A stretch of 64,000 nucleotides of DNA from Sweltsa coloradensis (taxonomy: Eukaryota; Arthropoda; Insecta; Plecoptera; Chloroperlidae), in NCBI GenBank assembly GCA_024449915.1, contig JAMZAV010000105.1:62001-126000 (forward strand), written 5' to 3'. This document shows positions 13,091 through 23,780 of this stretch, one piece after another (position 1 is the stretch's first letter; each line of letters begins with the position of its first letter). The notes under the pieces are model-generated. The model saw only the letters and a program-made list of their open reading frames with translations. It ran no database searches and was not told the DNA's origin. The translations under genes were made by a program, and so were the position numbers.

Positions 13091-14652
13091 GAGAAGGGGG
13101 GCTAGCCCCTAGAAAGATTTTAATAGCTATATATGTACTCGGCACCCCACCAAAGATAGTTTACATCTTTCTATTGGTATGCCTATACAATGATCAGAAT
13201 GATCATGAGATGCATCCCATGCAAGTTGGCACCCAATTTTTTTCATAATTGTTTCTTTGAATGCTGCCTGATGTAACCTTCAAAGTTATTTAAAAATTGA
13301 AATTGACCGTATTATCTACTCGGAAATGAAATGTAAACAAAAATCTATAGTACCATCAAAACTAAATAACTTCATTATATATATTTCTTTGTTGCAAATA
13401 CAAAGACAATACAGCAAACCATTTTTTAAAAAAGTTTGTCACATTTTTAATTGAAGGGACACGTATAAATAGAAGCTTTAAAACAAACGTTTTGCTAATA
13501 AAAATACCGCACTTTTATTATTTTATAGCAATTTTTAAGGTTCAATTATTATTTAGTTCGAGGATCGATCATGGCTGCAGCTGTTTTGTTATATTTATTC
13601 AGTCTAAAATAAGTGGTTTTCTGATTACTATTTATTTTATATTTATTTATTCATATTTTTGGTTCGTACAGTCTACAGTCTAGTTCCACCATGCTCTACG
13701 AAAATAATGTCGTTGGCACGGTTCCCCATTTCAAGATGACATGTCTGGCCAGGTACATAGGGATGAATCGTCACTTAATTCTCTCCATATACCCTGAAGT
13801 CAGAAAAACGTATCTTCCGACTGTCTCTTCTCTATTAATATAGTTGCATTACAAACTGAGGGTTGAGACAAAAAAACAAATATCATACCTGTATTTATTG
13901 TGTGTACCAATGAGTGGGCCCTTTTCTGAAATAAAAGAGTGAAAAATCACTCAATTCAAAATTATTTTTTGCATAATTTTTCTTGACAGAGTGGAGAAAT
14001 GAGTGTTTTCGATAATTTGTTTTATGAGGGGTATGCTTTGGCTTCGCACGTATACATTGTGATATATTCCTGAAATTATATCCATTACAGAAGCGATAAG
14101 AAACTCTTCAGAACCGGGATCTAAATTTTTAGATTTTTATTTAGCTGCAGCTCATCGTAAGATGATTTTTGTTTTTAATACCATAATCGGGAAATATGTT
14201 GGCATATATGAATATGAAATAAAGATCAACTTTAGAGCGGTCCTTGCAACAAGGAGTTTTGTCCTTTCCCCTACTGAAAATCAGTTCCTGTAACATGACT
14301 GAGAATGGCCAACACTAAATAGAAATGTATTTATAGATTATTATTTATTTATAAACCTTGTAATTTGATCGTCTAGCCCCTGAGAATGGCAAGCGTAAAG
14401 TTAGTGGCCACCCTATGACTATTGTAATAATGATATCATTCACTTGAATCCCCTGCCTTCACATTTGACTTTCAGATGTGAGCCCACCCGGCGCGCACGT
14501 AATGCCGGCGCCCGCCTAACACCCCTTGACTCGCGCAACCCCCAAGCTTGATATATTATTGTTTAAATAACATTAAAGCCCCCGGATTTCTGCTAGTTTT
14601 ACTGGAAAGGCTTACAAACTCGGCGGGAGATCAGAGGATATTGTTTTCTTGA
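13091..14652. other. Putative intron, no gene seen
   Basis: AT-rich. No exon-like frame with splice borders was found. Confidence 0.4.
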
Positions 14653-14689
14653 TTAGGTAACGAACCACGCAGCGACAAGACTGTGTTGA

Positions 14690-15035
14690 TAGACTGAGAC
14701 TGTAGACCAGGCCTGTATGTCCTGTCTTAGTAAGGAGTAGACTGTGACTGTAGACCAGGCCTGTATGTCCTGTCTTATAGTAAGGAGTAGACTGAGACTG
14801 TCCTGTCTTATGGAAAAGAGTTTAGACTGTGGCTGTCCTGTCTTGCATAGTAAGAAGTATAGACTGTGGCTGTCCTGTCTTGCATAGTAAGAAGTATAGA
14901 CCGTGGCTGTCCTGTCTTGCATAGTAAGAAGTATAGACCGAGACTGTCCTGTCTTGCATAGTAAGAAGTATAGACCGTGGCTGTCCTGTCTGTCTTGCAT
15001 AGTAAGAAGTATAGACCGAGACTGTCCTGTCTTAG
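14690..15035. repeat. Minisatellite: 37-bp units preceded by longer related units
   Basis: From about 14818 to 15035 there are roughly six units of 37 bp built on GTCCTGTCTTGCATAGTAAG plus AAGTATAGACYGNGRCT. To the left (14690-14817) are two longer units of about 61 bp that add TAGACCAGGCCTGTAT. Open frames across it on the minus strand are repeat artefacts. GC content is higher than the surroundings. Confidence 0.9.
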
Positions 15036-15935
15036 GCCTATATAGGACTTAGATCGTCTATAGCTCGAGTATGAAACAGACCTTGTAGACTGTGCAGTAG
15101 ACCCTAAGACCAAGTGCATTGTTATATACCTTAAAGTACAGTCTAGATCATACAGTTGACCGTGTAAACCATGAAGTAGACCATGTAGATCGTATATCGA
15201 GACTGTAGATCGCTCAACCGCTCATGTATGCGTTGTGAACAGTCCCCGTGAAGGAGACCGTAGCTGTGTTGGTAGTCTTCCATAGAGTGGAGGCAACACC
15301 AGGGACGGACTTAGCTCGTAAAACCAATAATATCAGCAGTATAAGCGCATCGATCAAGATGTATAGGGGGAAAGAGTCAAGTTGTTGGAATTATTCCATA
15401 GCAGTAAAATGAACATTTCAGTATCCTCGTGAGTTGCCTGTGAAGACATAGGAAAGCTCTTAGTATTTGGTCAATCAAAACATGCCCCGGATCGGTTTGA
15501 GTCCCAGTTAGGATATTCGCGTAACAACCCCCCCCCCCCTCAATTGGAGAACGAGGTCTAGGTTTTAGTGCAGTGGTAGCTGGTGGCAAGAGAAGGTAAG
15601 GGCTTTCAAGTGTTGCTAAAGAAGATTTTGTCGGGGCGTGCCCCTAACATTTACCCGGCCAATGAGGAGAGAGGAAGGAAATATTTGGATCTCGGAAGGA
15701 TGTGGCTTGTGTGACAAGTGAGGTGTTGCGCTCGGAGAGAATATTAAGTAAGTTGAAATCCCTCCAAGAAACCTTTAGTCGGATATCCGGTAGCCGACCC
15801 CTCGCCAGGCCAGGCCGCGTAGCGGGATGAGCAGGCGAGCCTGCCTGCTTGGCTTAGCTGAACAAGCATGGGTACCAGAGGACCCAGGGAGCACCACTCG
15901 CCGTTATTGTTCATCGCTTGTTGTTCTTAAATTTA
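15036..15935. other. Putative intron, no gene seen
   Basis: The left part (15036-15200) continues as a decayed version of the minisatellite (repeated GTAGAC/TAGATC). A poly-C tract lies at 15529-15538. The rest is unassigned. Confidence 0.4.
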
Positions 15936-16345
15936 ATGGTGGAGGTGCCGGGCATATGGATATACAAACTTTCCGGGGTTCCTCGCTTTTCTTAGTCAGT
16001 CTCCATTAATGGTGGAGGTGCCGGGCATATGGATATGCAAACATTCTGGGGTTCCTCGCTTTTCTTAGTCAGTCTCCATTAATGGTGGAGGTGCCGGGCA
16101 TATGGATATGCAAACATTCTGGGGTTCCTCGCTTTTCTTAGTCAGTCTCCATTAATGGTGGAGGTGCCGGGCATATGGATGTACAAACTTTCCGGGGTTC
16201 CTCGCTTTTCTTAGTCAGTCTCCATTAATGGTGGAGGTGCCGGGCATATGGATATGCAAACATTCTGGGGTTCCTCGCTTTTCTTAGTCAGTCTCCATTA
16301 ATGGTGGAGGTGCCGGGCATATGGATATGCAAACTTTCTGGGGGT
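15936..16345 (+). repeat. 73-bp satellite, about 5.6 units, each starting with the GGTGGAGGTGCCGG core
   Basis: Units start at 15936, 16009, 16082, 16155, 16228 and 16301, the last partial. Each reads ATGGTGGAGGTGCCGGGCAT, then ATGGATRTRCAAAC, TTCCTCGCTTTTCTTAGTCA and GTCTCCATTA. Units differ by only a few substitutions, so the array is young. The 14-bp core is the one found elsewhere in this window outside satellites. Confidence 0.95.
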
Positions 16346-16930
16346 CTATCCCTGCAGCCCCCTATCCCCCATGATCACCTAACAACATTCTGTATCATCC
16401 TTGTTGAAGGGCGATCGTGAGTCGTGATATATACACGGACGGAACGTACAGAAAAGAAATGCATGTATAGAGGACCTTCGCTTTTAAATTATACCTATAC
16501 TCTATTACCTATACTTATCAAGACATTTGCTTCACCCCGGATTGCGTAATTACTTATTATTTTTTTGTCACACACATTTTTGCTTCTACGGGCCCCAATC
16601 AAAAATAAATCTTTGGTTCTTAAATAGCCTATAAACACTACTCATTTTGAACTTTTTTTAAAATTTGAAGACGTCACATTGCCAACAATTGTTTATAGAA
16701 AGACGATAACATGTAACGCTCGGTTGTAATTTTGTCTCTTTTCTGTAAAACTGGCTCAGAATTTTTTTACTTTTGATCAGTGATTCCAGGTTGCTGCAAT
16801 CGAGTATCGGTAAAAATTTCCTTCACATTGAAAAACCAACTTGTTCTGAAGCACTTACTCTTCTTAAACTTAAATGTAATTTTTCTACGCATGAGACGAC
16901 ATGTTGCTCCAAATTCAATTTGTAGCTTAA
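16346..16930. other. Repeat relic plus unassigned sequence
   Basis: About 16346-16445 resembles the left half of the repeats at 29.3 and 58.9 kb (ACATTCTGTATCATCCTTGT, then GAAGGGCGATCGTGAG). The remainder is AT-rich with nothing recognised. Confidence 0.4.
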
Positions 16931-16993
16931 TTAAACGAGGGAGCGGAGCGACCGAGTGTCTCCATTCAACTCGAACGGCTCTCATTCTGTGAT

Positions 16994-17054
<61 letters not shown>

Positions 17055-17115
17055 ACGTCGAAAATCAGCCGAACCGCTGAACAGATCGAGCTGAAATTCT
17101 AAACAGACATCCGGT
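16931..17115 (+). repeat. GAGCGGAGCGACCGAG repeat with (TCTG)n microsatellite
   Basis: A palindromic GAGCGGAGCGA-type motif at 16940 is followed by a (GTCT)n run at 16996-17054 and then ACAGATCGAGCTGAAATTCT. The minus-strand open frame across it is only a translation of the tetranucleotide repeat. Confidence 0.7.
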
Positions 17116-17249
17116 ACGAGTTTACTGAGAACTGCTAACAAAATCAGCTAGATTCATTGCGATTTAATCCTACAATAAATTAAAATGTGATTTTTAAAAT
17201 ATCTTTAGCATTTGTTTTGTAGCAGCTAGTGGGACAATACGTGGCTTGC

Positions 17250-17335
17250 ATGGCCTATTTGTAAGCATTTAGACTACCGCACGGAGCGTTGGGGTTCGAT
17301 ACCCATTAGCTCGAACTTTTTTTATATTTTTACAC
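17250..17335 (+). repeat. tRNA-like sequence (B box GGTTCGATACC)
   Basis: An A-box-like TGGCTTGCATGG and a B-box GGTTCGATACC lie about 45 bp apart, the usual spacing of a tRNA promoter. The acceptor arms do not pair well by eye, so a tRNA-derived repeat is more likely than a working tRNA gene. Confidence 0.35.
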
Positions 17336-17469
17336 CCACATATTATTTTTGAGGGGTGCTAAATGGGTAATAAAACTTAGGTGATTTTGTTTTATCTTGG
17401 AAATTTGGTAATGTTTCACGCTAATATGTTTTGAACATGATTCGCATTTTAAATGTCCAATTTAAATAA

Positions 17470-17646
17470 CTAGGGAAACGCCAAAGTCGTTGTTAAACGA
17501 GTGAGTGAGCCATGTGTTGAGTACCCGGGAACATCGCCTTTTCTCCCATATACCTAAGGCTCGATCTAGCCCAGTATGGGGAATGATACCGGATACTATA
17601 TACATGGTCACTCACTCGTTTAACAACGACTTTGGCGTTTTCCTAG
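17470..17646. mobile_element. 177-bp MITE with about 46-bp terminal inverted repeats and TAA target duplication
   Basis: The left end CTAGGGAAACGCCAAAGTCG continues TTGTTAAACGAGTGAGTG. The right end is its reverse complement with one substitution and a 1-bp indel, ending GGCGTTTTCCTAG. TAA flanks both ends (17467-17469 and 17647-17649), as expected for PIF/Harbinger-type target duplications. The right terminus GCGTTTTCCTAG is shared with the larger elements at 27.15, 57.79 and 61.70 kb, suggesting the same transposase family mobilised them. Confidence 0.85.
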
Positions 17647-17649
17647 TAA

Positions 17650-18060
17650 TGATACTATCATATCCCTCTCCACCTATCTCTATATTCATGTCCAGAATGA
17701 CTGACAATTATACCTCACATCCTCCTAAAGAATAATATCTTCTTTATTTTCTAGACCATGTGATTAATATGTAATATGAAGTCTATAACTTATTGCCAGT
17801 AATAAACCCTAGATACTTCAACTAATTCACGATTTCAAGTTCAGTGTTATCAATCCTTACAATGGGTTTCGCTATACAATGTCGTTCCATACGATAGTAA
17901 TTGCTTAGTCTACAACAACATTTCTATCGTTTTGCTTATATATTAAGTTTCAGTTTATATACTGCTATCCATGAGGGTATTCATAACATTTCCTCATTCA
18001 GTAAACACGAGACCACTTACAATAGCGAACATGGTGATTACATTGTTTCAACATCAGGTC
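17650..18060. other. Putative intron, no gene seen
   Basis: AT-rich linker between the MITE and the next repeat. No coding signal recognised. Confidence 0.4.
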
Positions 18061-18250
18061 CCTATAAAAACGTGTATTGCGGGCTAGCAAACTGCCCGTC
18101 TGCAGGCGTACCGTAAGGTGGCGCGGTGACTGTCTGAGGAACTATATACTTTGGTATGTGAATGTTAGCACTGAGAACGTGTATTATAGGCTTGTTTACT
18201 ACCTATCCACAGGCGTGTCAGAAAGTGGCGCAAAGGTGACACTGTTCAAC
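18061..18250 (+). repeat. Dispersed repeat, two related units (GTGGCGCGGTGAC type)
   Basis: Contains AACGTGTATTGCGGGCTAGC, GTCTGCAGGCGTACCGTA and GTGGCGCGGTGAC, followed by a diverged second unit. The same arrangement occurs twice in the duplicated block at 57.2 and 61.1 kb. Confidence 0.7.
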
Positions 18251-18529
18251 CTGACCCCCTATCCCGTCATGGGAAACGTGAGCAAATTTGGGGTCTTCTA
18301 GTCTAGCAGACTGCAGCTTAATAGTTACCTCAAAGTCATAGAAAATACGATAAAAGAATCTAAAGTTTTTGTTTTGTGCTATCCATACTAATCCATAAAA
18401 CATAACCCTGTAGGCCTACTGTTATTTGGTAAGTACATATTTTTTATTATTTTGAGCAATTGATTTCATAGCAGCATTAGCATTTAATATATTATAATCC
18501 AATTAAACTCCTATCGGTGTGGGAAGGAA

Positions 18530-18960
18530 AACTCACAGCTTCCTATAGCTAGTGCAACAGATTGTAGTGGTGGGTGCAGTCACAGCCTGCTATCGTAGTG
18601 GGGGGCAGAGAACTCACAGCTTCCTATAGCTAGTGCAACAGATTGTAGTGGTGGGTGCAGTCACAGCCTGCTATCGTAGTGGGGGCAGAGAACTCACAGC
18701 TTCCTATAGCTAGTGCAACAGATTGTAGTGGTGGGTGCAGTCACAGCCTGCTATCGTAGTGGGGGGCAGAGAACTCACAGCTTCCTATAGCTAGTGCAAC
18801 AGATTGTAGTGGTGGGTGCAGTCACAGCCTGCTATCGTAGTGGGGGGCAGAGAACTCACAGCTTCCTATAGCTAGTGCAACAGATTGTAGTGGTGGGTGC
18901 AGTCACAGCCTGCTATCGTAGTGGGGGACAAGGAACTCAAAGCTTCCTAAAGCTAATGTT
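18530..18960. repeat. About 81-bp satellite, 5-6 units
   Basis: Units built on AACTCACAGCTTCCTATAGC and TAGTGCAACAGATTGTAGTG start near 18530, 18611, 18691, 18772, 18853 and 18933. Inner units are almost identical apart from the length of a G run, and the outer units are diverged. Confidence 0.95.
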
Positions 18961-19479
18961 TTTATTATGCGACTCGGCTCTTCGTCTGGCAAAGATTACA
19001 TCGGTCCAAACGACCTAGTTGATCTTACAAGTGGCTGTCAAAAACCGTATAATTGATTCTGATTGTGTTGGTCCGTCGTGCGCGCGTGCTAGGGGTGCTG
19101 GTGATGGGCGAAGGGGTGCGGGGGGGGGGGAGGAGGGCGATCACACCCCTGACTTCACCAGCCGATCATGGTTAGTTCTGTTACGGCTTCGTGTGGATGT
19201 GGCAAGGTTCTACAACACACATCTTAAATCGTTTTCGAAACTAAATACGAGAAATTTTCTTGGAGGAAATTTGATTGGTCTAAGGAAAAATTTTCGGTTT
19301 AGTTAAGTGTGAACCATCTGTTAAACACTTTATTATTCTAACAAGTATGAACTTGACCGTGATTCTCATTGTTTCCTTTCTCTCTAAAATGGAATGTACG
19401 GGTTTTCACACATAAGGCAGGCCCGTGTGTATTATTTAAAATGTCGATTGTGAAATAATCGTGTAATTGTTTCGTCGAA

Positions 19480-19684
19480 TAGTAAAATTAAAAAGTTCCC
19501 GCGGGTACAGTTATGTGGGAGTGATAGTGCATGCCAGTGTGCTATGTGGCGCCTGCCGACTGCCGAGTTGGAACTGTTTAATGCTCGGCGCCTTGCTAAC
19601 GCCGTCCACCAGAGAGCGAGAGCCAAGTTGCCCACCATGCTCTACAACGGTACGCTAAATAAACTAACATCTAGTCAAGGTTGA
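19480..19684 (+). other. Short coding-like, CpG-rich stretch
   Basis: An ATG at 19544 opens a 46-codon frame to a TGA at 19682-19684. The peptide contains LPTAELELFNARRLANAVHQ, which looks helical and protein-like. GC and CpG are clearly higher than the flanks. An AG acceptor-like site precedes the region (GCGGGTACAG at 19501-19510), and a weak GT follows at 19650. I do not recognise the peptide. It could be a small or alternative exon, or chance. Confidence 0.25.
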
Positions 19685-19770
19685 GTATAAGTTACCGTAA
19701 AAGGATTTTTTTAAAGTTAATATTCTCTGTTCCCAATTCCAGTGCCTCAAAATAAAAATATATTTTTTTG

Positions 19771-19798
19771 AGTAACCCGGCACCTCCACCAAAATTGT
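19771..19798 (-). repeat. Single copy of the GGTGGAGGTGCCGG core
   Basis: The minus strand reads TTTTGGTGGAGGTGCCGGGT. No tandem array surrounds it. Confidence 0.8.
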
Positions 19799-20520
19799 TA
19801 AATAGATATAACGTTGCATAACGGTAAGCTTCTCTACTTATTTTAGGTACTTCCGTTAACGTACATGTATAATGTATTTTTTTCAATTTTTAAAATTCCT
19901 TAATCGGAGAAATTGTAGGATGTAGGCGGCCCACTATACATTTTGACAAATTTTAAGTCATGTTGCTATCCTCGTCAGCTTCTTGCCAGTAAAATCTGAT
20001 GGTAGTTTTTTAATTTAATTGTAGATCAGGTTTATAATAATCTATTGTTCGAATTGTAGGATATCATCTTAGGTGTTTTAGGAAATTCCTGTTTGCTCGG
20101 CCGACTGACATCATAGATGATTGGAATTTTGGACAGTTGTCATGGAAGCAGGAATGATCTTTAAAAAAATTAATTTCAAATAAACAACATTTTCACGTTT
20201 TTTTGTTGTGTAAAATTGTCCATATTCGTGATTTCTGTCTAATTAACGCGAAATATCGATAATATTCAAGTGTACGGCTGTACCTGCATGTGGGCTTTAT
20301 TGACCACTTTGCAAAGTTTCGTGTTCTTCGGATACTTCCTGGCCAAGTGAATAGCTATGTGTCAACTGCCAACTGCCAACTGCCAACTCGCAAGAAAATA
20401 TTATTTTCTTCCATAAGTGACATGGTGGACTAGATCCAATACATATACATTCCCACGCAATACATACGTAATAAAAGCACGGGTAGCGAAGCTTCATTGT
20501 TATACAACGACAAATCTCCT
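19799..20520. other. Putative intron, no gene seen
   Basis: AT-rich. A short CAACTGC heptamer run (about four units) lies at 20360-20387. Confidence 0.4.
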
Positions 20521-20547
20521 TGCTTTTGGTGGAGGTGCCGGGTTAGT
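20521..20547 (+). repeat. Single copy of the GGTGGAGGTGCCGG core
   Basis: The plus strand reads TTTTGGTGGAGGTGCCGGGT. It is again solitary, and has the same TTTT prefix and GGGT suffix as the minus-strand copies at 19.78, 23.76 and 37.45 kb. Confidence 0.8.
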
Positions 20548-21256
20548 GGAACCCGCCCCCTGGTGCTATCACAATCTCAACAAAAAAAACACTTGTCAAT
20601 CAGATTCAGAGGTGACGTATGTTTCTATCGTTAGACGTGACACACATACGCACACACATATGGTTGGATAGACAGACTGTATACTGCTGATGCATACAGG
20701 AATAACACAAGCACTGTTATGTGAGTTGAGTATCCAAAACAGAGAGACAGAAAGAAGCAAATCTAGGGGCTCGGTCTTATACCTAGTAAGCTATATCTGT
20801 AGCTAAATGGTTTTTCCTATAGCTGACTGGGTACCCGAACCCGTTCTTCTAAAACGACTCAGCCCTTCCAGCTTTATGCACGTATACTCTCATCTTTTAT
20901 CAGCAGCTGAATGACAGCTAAGCCCACATCATATTCTGCCATTTGATGACGTAAAAGCGTTCTCCCCTATGGACACATTATAATTCTACTTTTAAGGATA
21001 CCCGTTACTGTATTTAAAACAAAAGTTATGACAAACTTATTGCACTCAACTGAACTGAACATATTATGTTTTTACAGAAATTCTCAACTTGTCTTACGTT
21101 TATCCGGGGGGGAGGAGGGGGGGGGACTAATGCCATGGTACATGGGCTATCGAAATATTTCTGACAGAAAAGTTTTAGAATAGCACCAAATCTAATATTG
21201 GCCCCTTAGTTAGGAGCTAGCCCCGTCCCCCGTCCCCTTGACCACCATATCATTGT
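20548..21256. other. Putative intron, no gene seen
   Basis: No gene recognised. A CACACA-rich run lies near 20640-20660 and a poly-G tract at 21107-21125. Confidence 0.4.
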
Positions 21257-21271
21257 TTAAAGGGGTTCACC

Positions 21272-22893
21272 GAGGCCGTCGCTAACGTACAGGCCGGAGA
21301 CTGCGCTGCGAGTTGTGCTGTGACGTCACGCTAGTGGGCCGACTTGCGTTGCTCGGTAGCGAGGCACCATACGAGACTCGTTGCACCTACCCCGATCAAA
21401 TAGCCATTTGACCCGGGAATAATAGTTACAGATTTTTTTCTTCTTCGGATATTGTTTGTTATGCATATCTTTATATGCCGAATGAAAGTTTACCGCTCTG
21501 CGACCCCCCCTATTACTACAATTAATTAACGATTTGTGGCTCGTTAGTCTTGTGGTTAGCGTATCTGCTTCCAATGCAGAAGGTCAAGGGTTCGATTCTC
21601 GCTACAGTCAGAAGTTTTTAACTTCTGATTTGGACTTAGGTCCATTAGTTCTTGTCTTAGGAGTTTGTAAACGGTGACTTTGGAGCCGTCCTAGCAACGA
21701 TAGCACAATAAATTTCAGAGTTATTCTGAATCGGCCTTGTTGATTCTGGCGTTGATTCGCGGGTGTTCGCACTGTCCATACCACTGATTGCTATATTACC
21801 TATTAAAAATATCGATCTTTGGTTGGTTATCGTTCACTCGTCGATTGCGTCGGGGCCTGCAGGGTTGGCTTGGTCGCTTTGATTTGAAGTCCCCCACTGA
21901 AAATCAATTATATAACTGAGTGGGTAGACTCTAAATAAAATGTATTTATTTTATTTTATAATGTGTAGTTATTCTTTAGTAAAGTAATTTTTCAACAATT
22001 GGTTTTGCCAAACAATTTTGTTATATGAAAAATTAATGACCACACCTCGATCAATTTTTTTATGTCAGGTATCGCAAATAAAGGACAGAACTAATACGTT
22101 TGTATCAAATTACATTAGTAATAAAGCAATTTTTATTATAATTATATGTGAGTATTTTTTTTGCTAGTTTTGGGTTAGAAAATAAAAATGCAGAGTGCTT
22201 TAATACGTTGAACAGATTTTATCTATATTGTTTTCCTTGCGTGTGTCTAATTAGCAGTAATTTGATAACACTCAGTTCGTTCAATAAAAGGAATTTATAC
22301 TGTCAATATGGGTATCAAATGAAAGTTATTAATGATGCGGATAAAAATGTTGATATTATATACTAAGCATGTTTACATGCGTGTGTATATTATGTTGATG
22401 TAATAAAATACAAAACTTATTATGTTATTCCAGTGAAATCGGAGAGGTTAACAGGAACAAGTAGTTTCTTGGAAATTATTAAAATGTATTAATTATATAT
22501 TTTTATATAAAAAGTATATTAATTAACATGAATAATGATACATATTACATTATAATTACCAAAGAGATAGTTCGTTTGCTGTGAATATAAACAGGATTAT
22601 GCGTTTTGTTGTGATTTCTAACTTCTAAGATAAGTGCAGTTAAAACGCTTAGAAAAAATTCCAATCCAGTTAATAATTGCTTCAAATATAGTTAGTTTCA
22701 TTGCAGAAACATTTACTTACTGTATATACATCTACCACATATCCTAGTCTCAAAAATTGTGGAAAGGTCTTTGAGCGCACGCCTATCTAAACAACACGCG
22801 GCAGCTGCTGGCGCGCTGCACAGTCGGCCCACTAGCGTGACGTCACCAAAGCCAGGCTACGGCCTGAGAACGAAGTGAGTTAGCGACGGCCTC
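21272..22893. mobile_element. Nested 1.6-kb element with 15-bp perfect TIR and 9-bp target duplication (Mutator-like)
   Basis: The ends are GAGGCCGTCGCTAAC (21272-21286) and its exact reverse complement (22879-22893). Inverted similarity continues inward for about 80-100 bp, including GTGACGTCACGCTAGTGGGC in inverted arrangement. The perfect 9-bp direct repeat GGGTTCACC lies immediately outside both ends (21263-21271 and 22894-22902). A 9-bp duplication with long terminal inverted repeats is the signature of Mutator-like elements. The interior is AT-rich, has no recognised transposase, and contains a tRNA-like sequence. Confidence 0.8.
21534..21605 (+). tRNA. tRNA-like sequence inside the nested element (probably a pseudogene or SINE head)
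   Basis: TTGTGGC (21534-21540) can pair with GCTACAG at the 3' end with two wobbles. An anticodon stem TCTGC/GCAGA encloses the loop TTCCAAT, whose middle bases read CCA. A B-box GGTTCGATTC follows. The T stem pairs at only three of five positions and the D-arm spacing is irregular, so an active tRNA gene is unlikely. Confidence 0.3.
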
Positions 22894-23547
22894 GGGTTCA
22901 CCCACTAAACTCAAAAATATATTTCACTCAGGCTAACTAGGTATGAATTACCAAGTAGTAGAAAAGTCATTGGGTCCATCCATGACCCGAAAAAATGTCA
23001 AACTTGGTATTTTTCGAGCTCGGCTAAAATCTCCCATAAGAAATAACATGGGGACGATCTTTATAGCGTGACCTTGGAGGATTTCGATCAAAAAAATATT
23101 GGCCATTATTGACGTATACTCAACAGTCTTTTCTGTAAATCTGATATATTTGGTTTTGTAATTTGGGCAAGTGGTTCGGTCAAAATATGCTGATTACCAA
23201 GAAGGGATGTCGTTTTGTTATTGCATATTTTTGCGTGATTGAGAGTATATTTGGGCACAGTTTCCTAGGGCCACTTTAGATTGGTATGCGGTGCTCTATA
23301 GTATCTATGCGGAACAAAAAAGAAGCATGATAAAGCCGATTTAAGAAATTCCCCAAAATTTTAGTTTTCGCAAATTTCAGTATCATTCTTTTTTAAATTC
23401 TATAATTTTTAAACGGTCATTTTAGTGTATAGTATTATATTCTAGATTATACAGAGAATTTTTTTTTTTTGTGGGGGGGGGGGTAATAGCCCCTTTAAGA
23501 GCAATGACAACAAAAACACATTTCAATCGGGGGTGAAATCTATTTTT

Positions 23548-23720
23548 ACCGTATAAGACGCAAAGCGTCATCTTTCTGTTCGTCTCTCTGTCCGTCTGTC
23601 TACCTGTGCGTTTGTCACGTCTCACGATAAAAATTGAACAATGGCCTCTATTTCCCTTGCGTTACTTTGTTGGTCCAACAATAATGATACAGAGTAGTTT
23701 TGGTGACCCTCCGGGCAGGG
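23548..23720 (+). repeat. Dispersed repeat: GACGCAAAGCGTC palindrome, GTCTGTC-rich tract, CGTCTCACGATAAAAATT
   Basis: Same order of blocks as 12935-13090: a short palindrome, a CTCTCTGTCCGTCTGTC tract, CACGTCTCACGATAAAAATT, then TTTTGGTGACCCT. No coding capacity seen. Confidence 0.6.
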
Positions 23721-23753
23721 GAAAGGACTGCCAAATCCAAAGGGGAGAATCAT

Positions 23754-23780
23754 GGACCCGGCACCTCCACCAAAAGATAT
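23754..23780 (-). repeat. Single copy of the GGTGGAGGTGCCGG core
   Basis: The minus strand reads TTTTGGTGGAGGTGCCGGGT, identical over 20 bases to the copies at 19.78 and 20.52 kb. Confidence 0.8.

Larger units (their letters stand above)
21261..23494. mobile_element. Outer element with AGGGG...CCCCT ends, flanked by TTAA
   Basis: Left end AGGGGTTCACC at 21261 and right end ATTAGCCCCT-type (AATAGCCCCT) at 23494, with TTAA directly outside both (21257-21260 and 23495-23498). After removal of the nested element, the body (22903-23494) aligns with 48590-49228: shared GGCTAACTAG, AAGAAATAACATGGGGACGA, GTGACCTTGGAGGATTT and AATATGCTG in the same order. TTAA flanks are typical of piggyBac-type insertions. 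No transposase is visible, so it would be non-autonomous. The assignment is tentative because the second copy lacks TTAA on its left. Confidence 0.65.

Noticed and set aside
14653..15119. Minus-strand frames of 103-115 codons
   Set aside because: They are translations of the 37-bp minisatellite in different frames.
16767..17141. Minus-strand frame with a TDRQ run
   Set aside because: The run is the (TCTG)n microsatellite and the flanking peptide has no recognisable domain.
15936..18960. Regular 73- and 81-bp arrays considered as CRISPR-like arrays
   Set aside because: The whole unit repeats with no unique spacers, and the genome is clearly animal.
21534..21605. Functional tRNA gene
   Set aside because: The T stem is only partly paired and D-arm spacing is off. 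It is kept as a low-confidence tRNA-like feature only.
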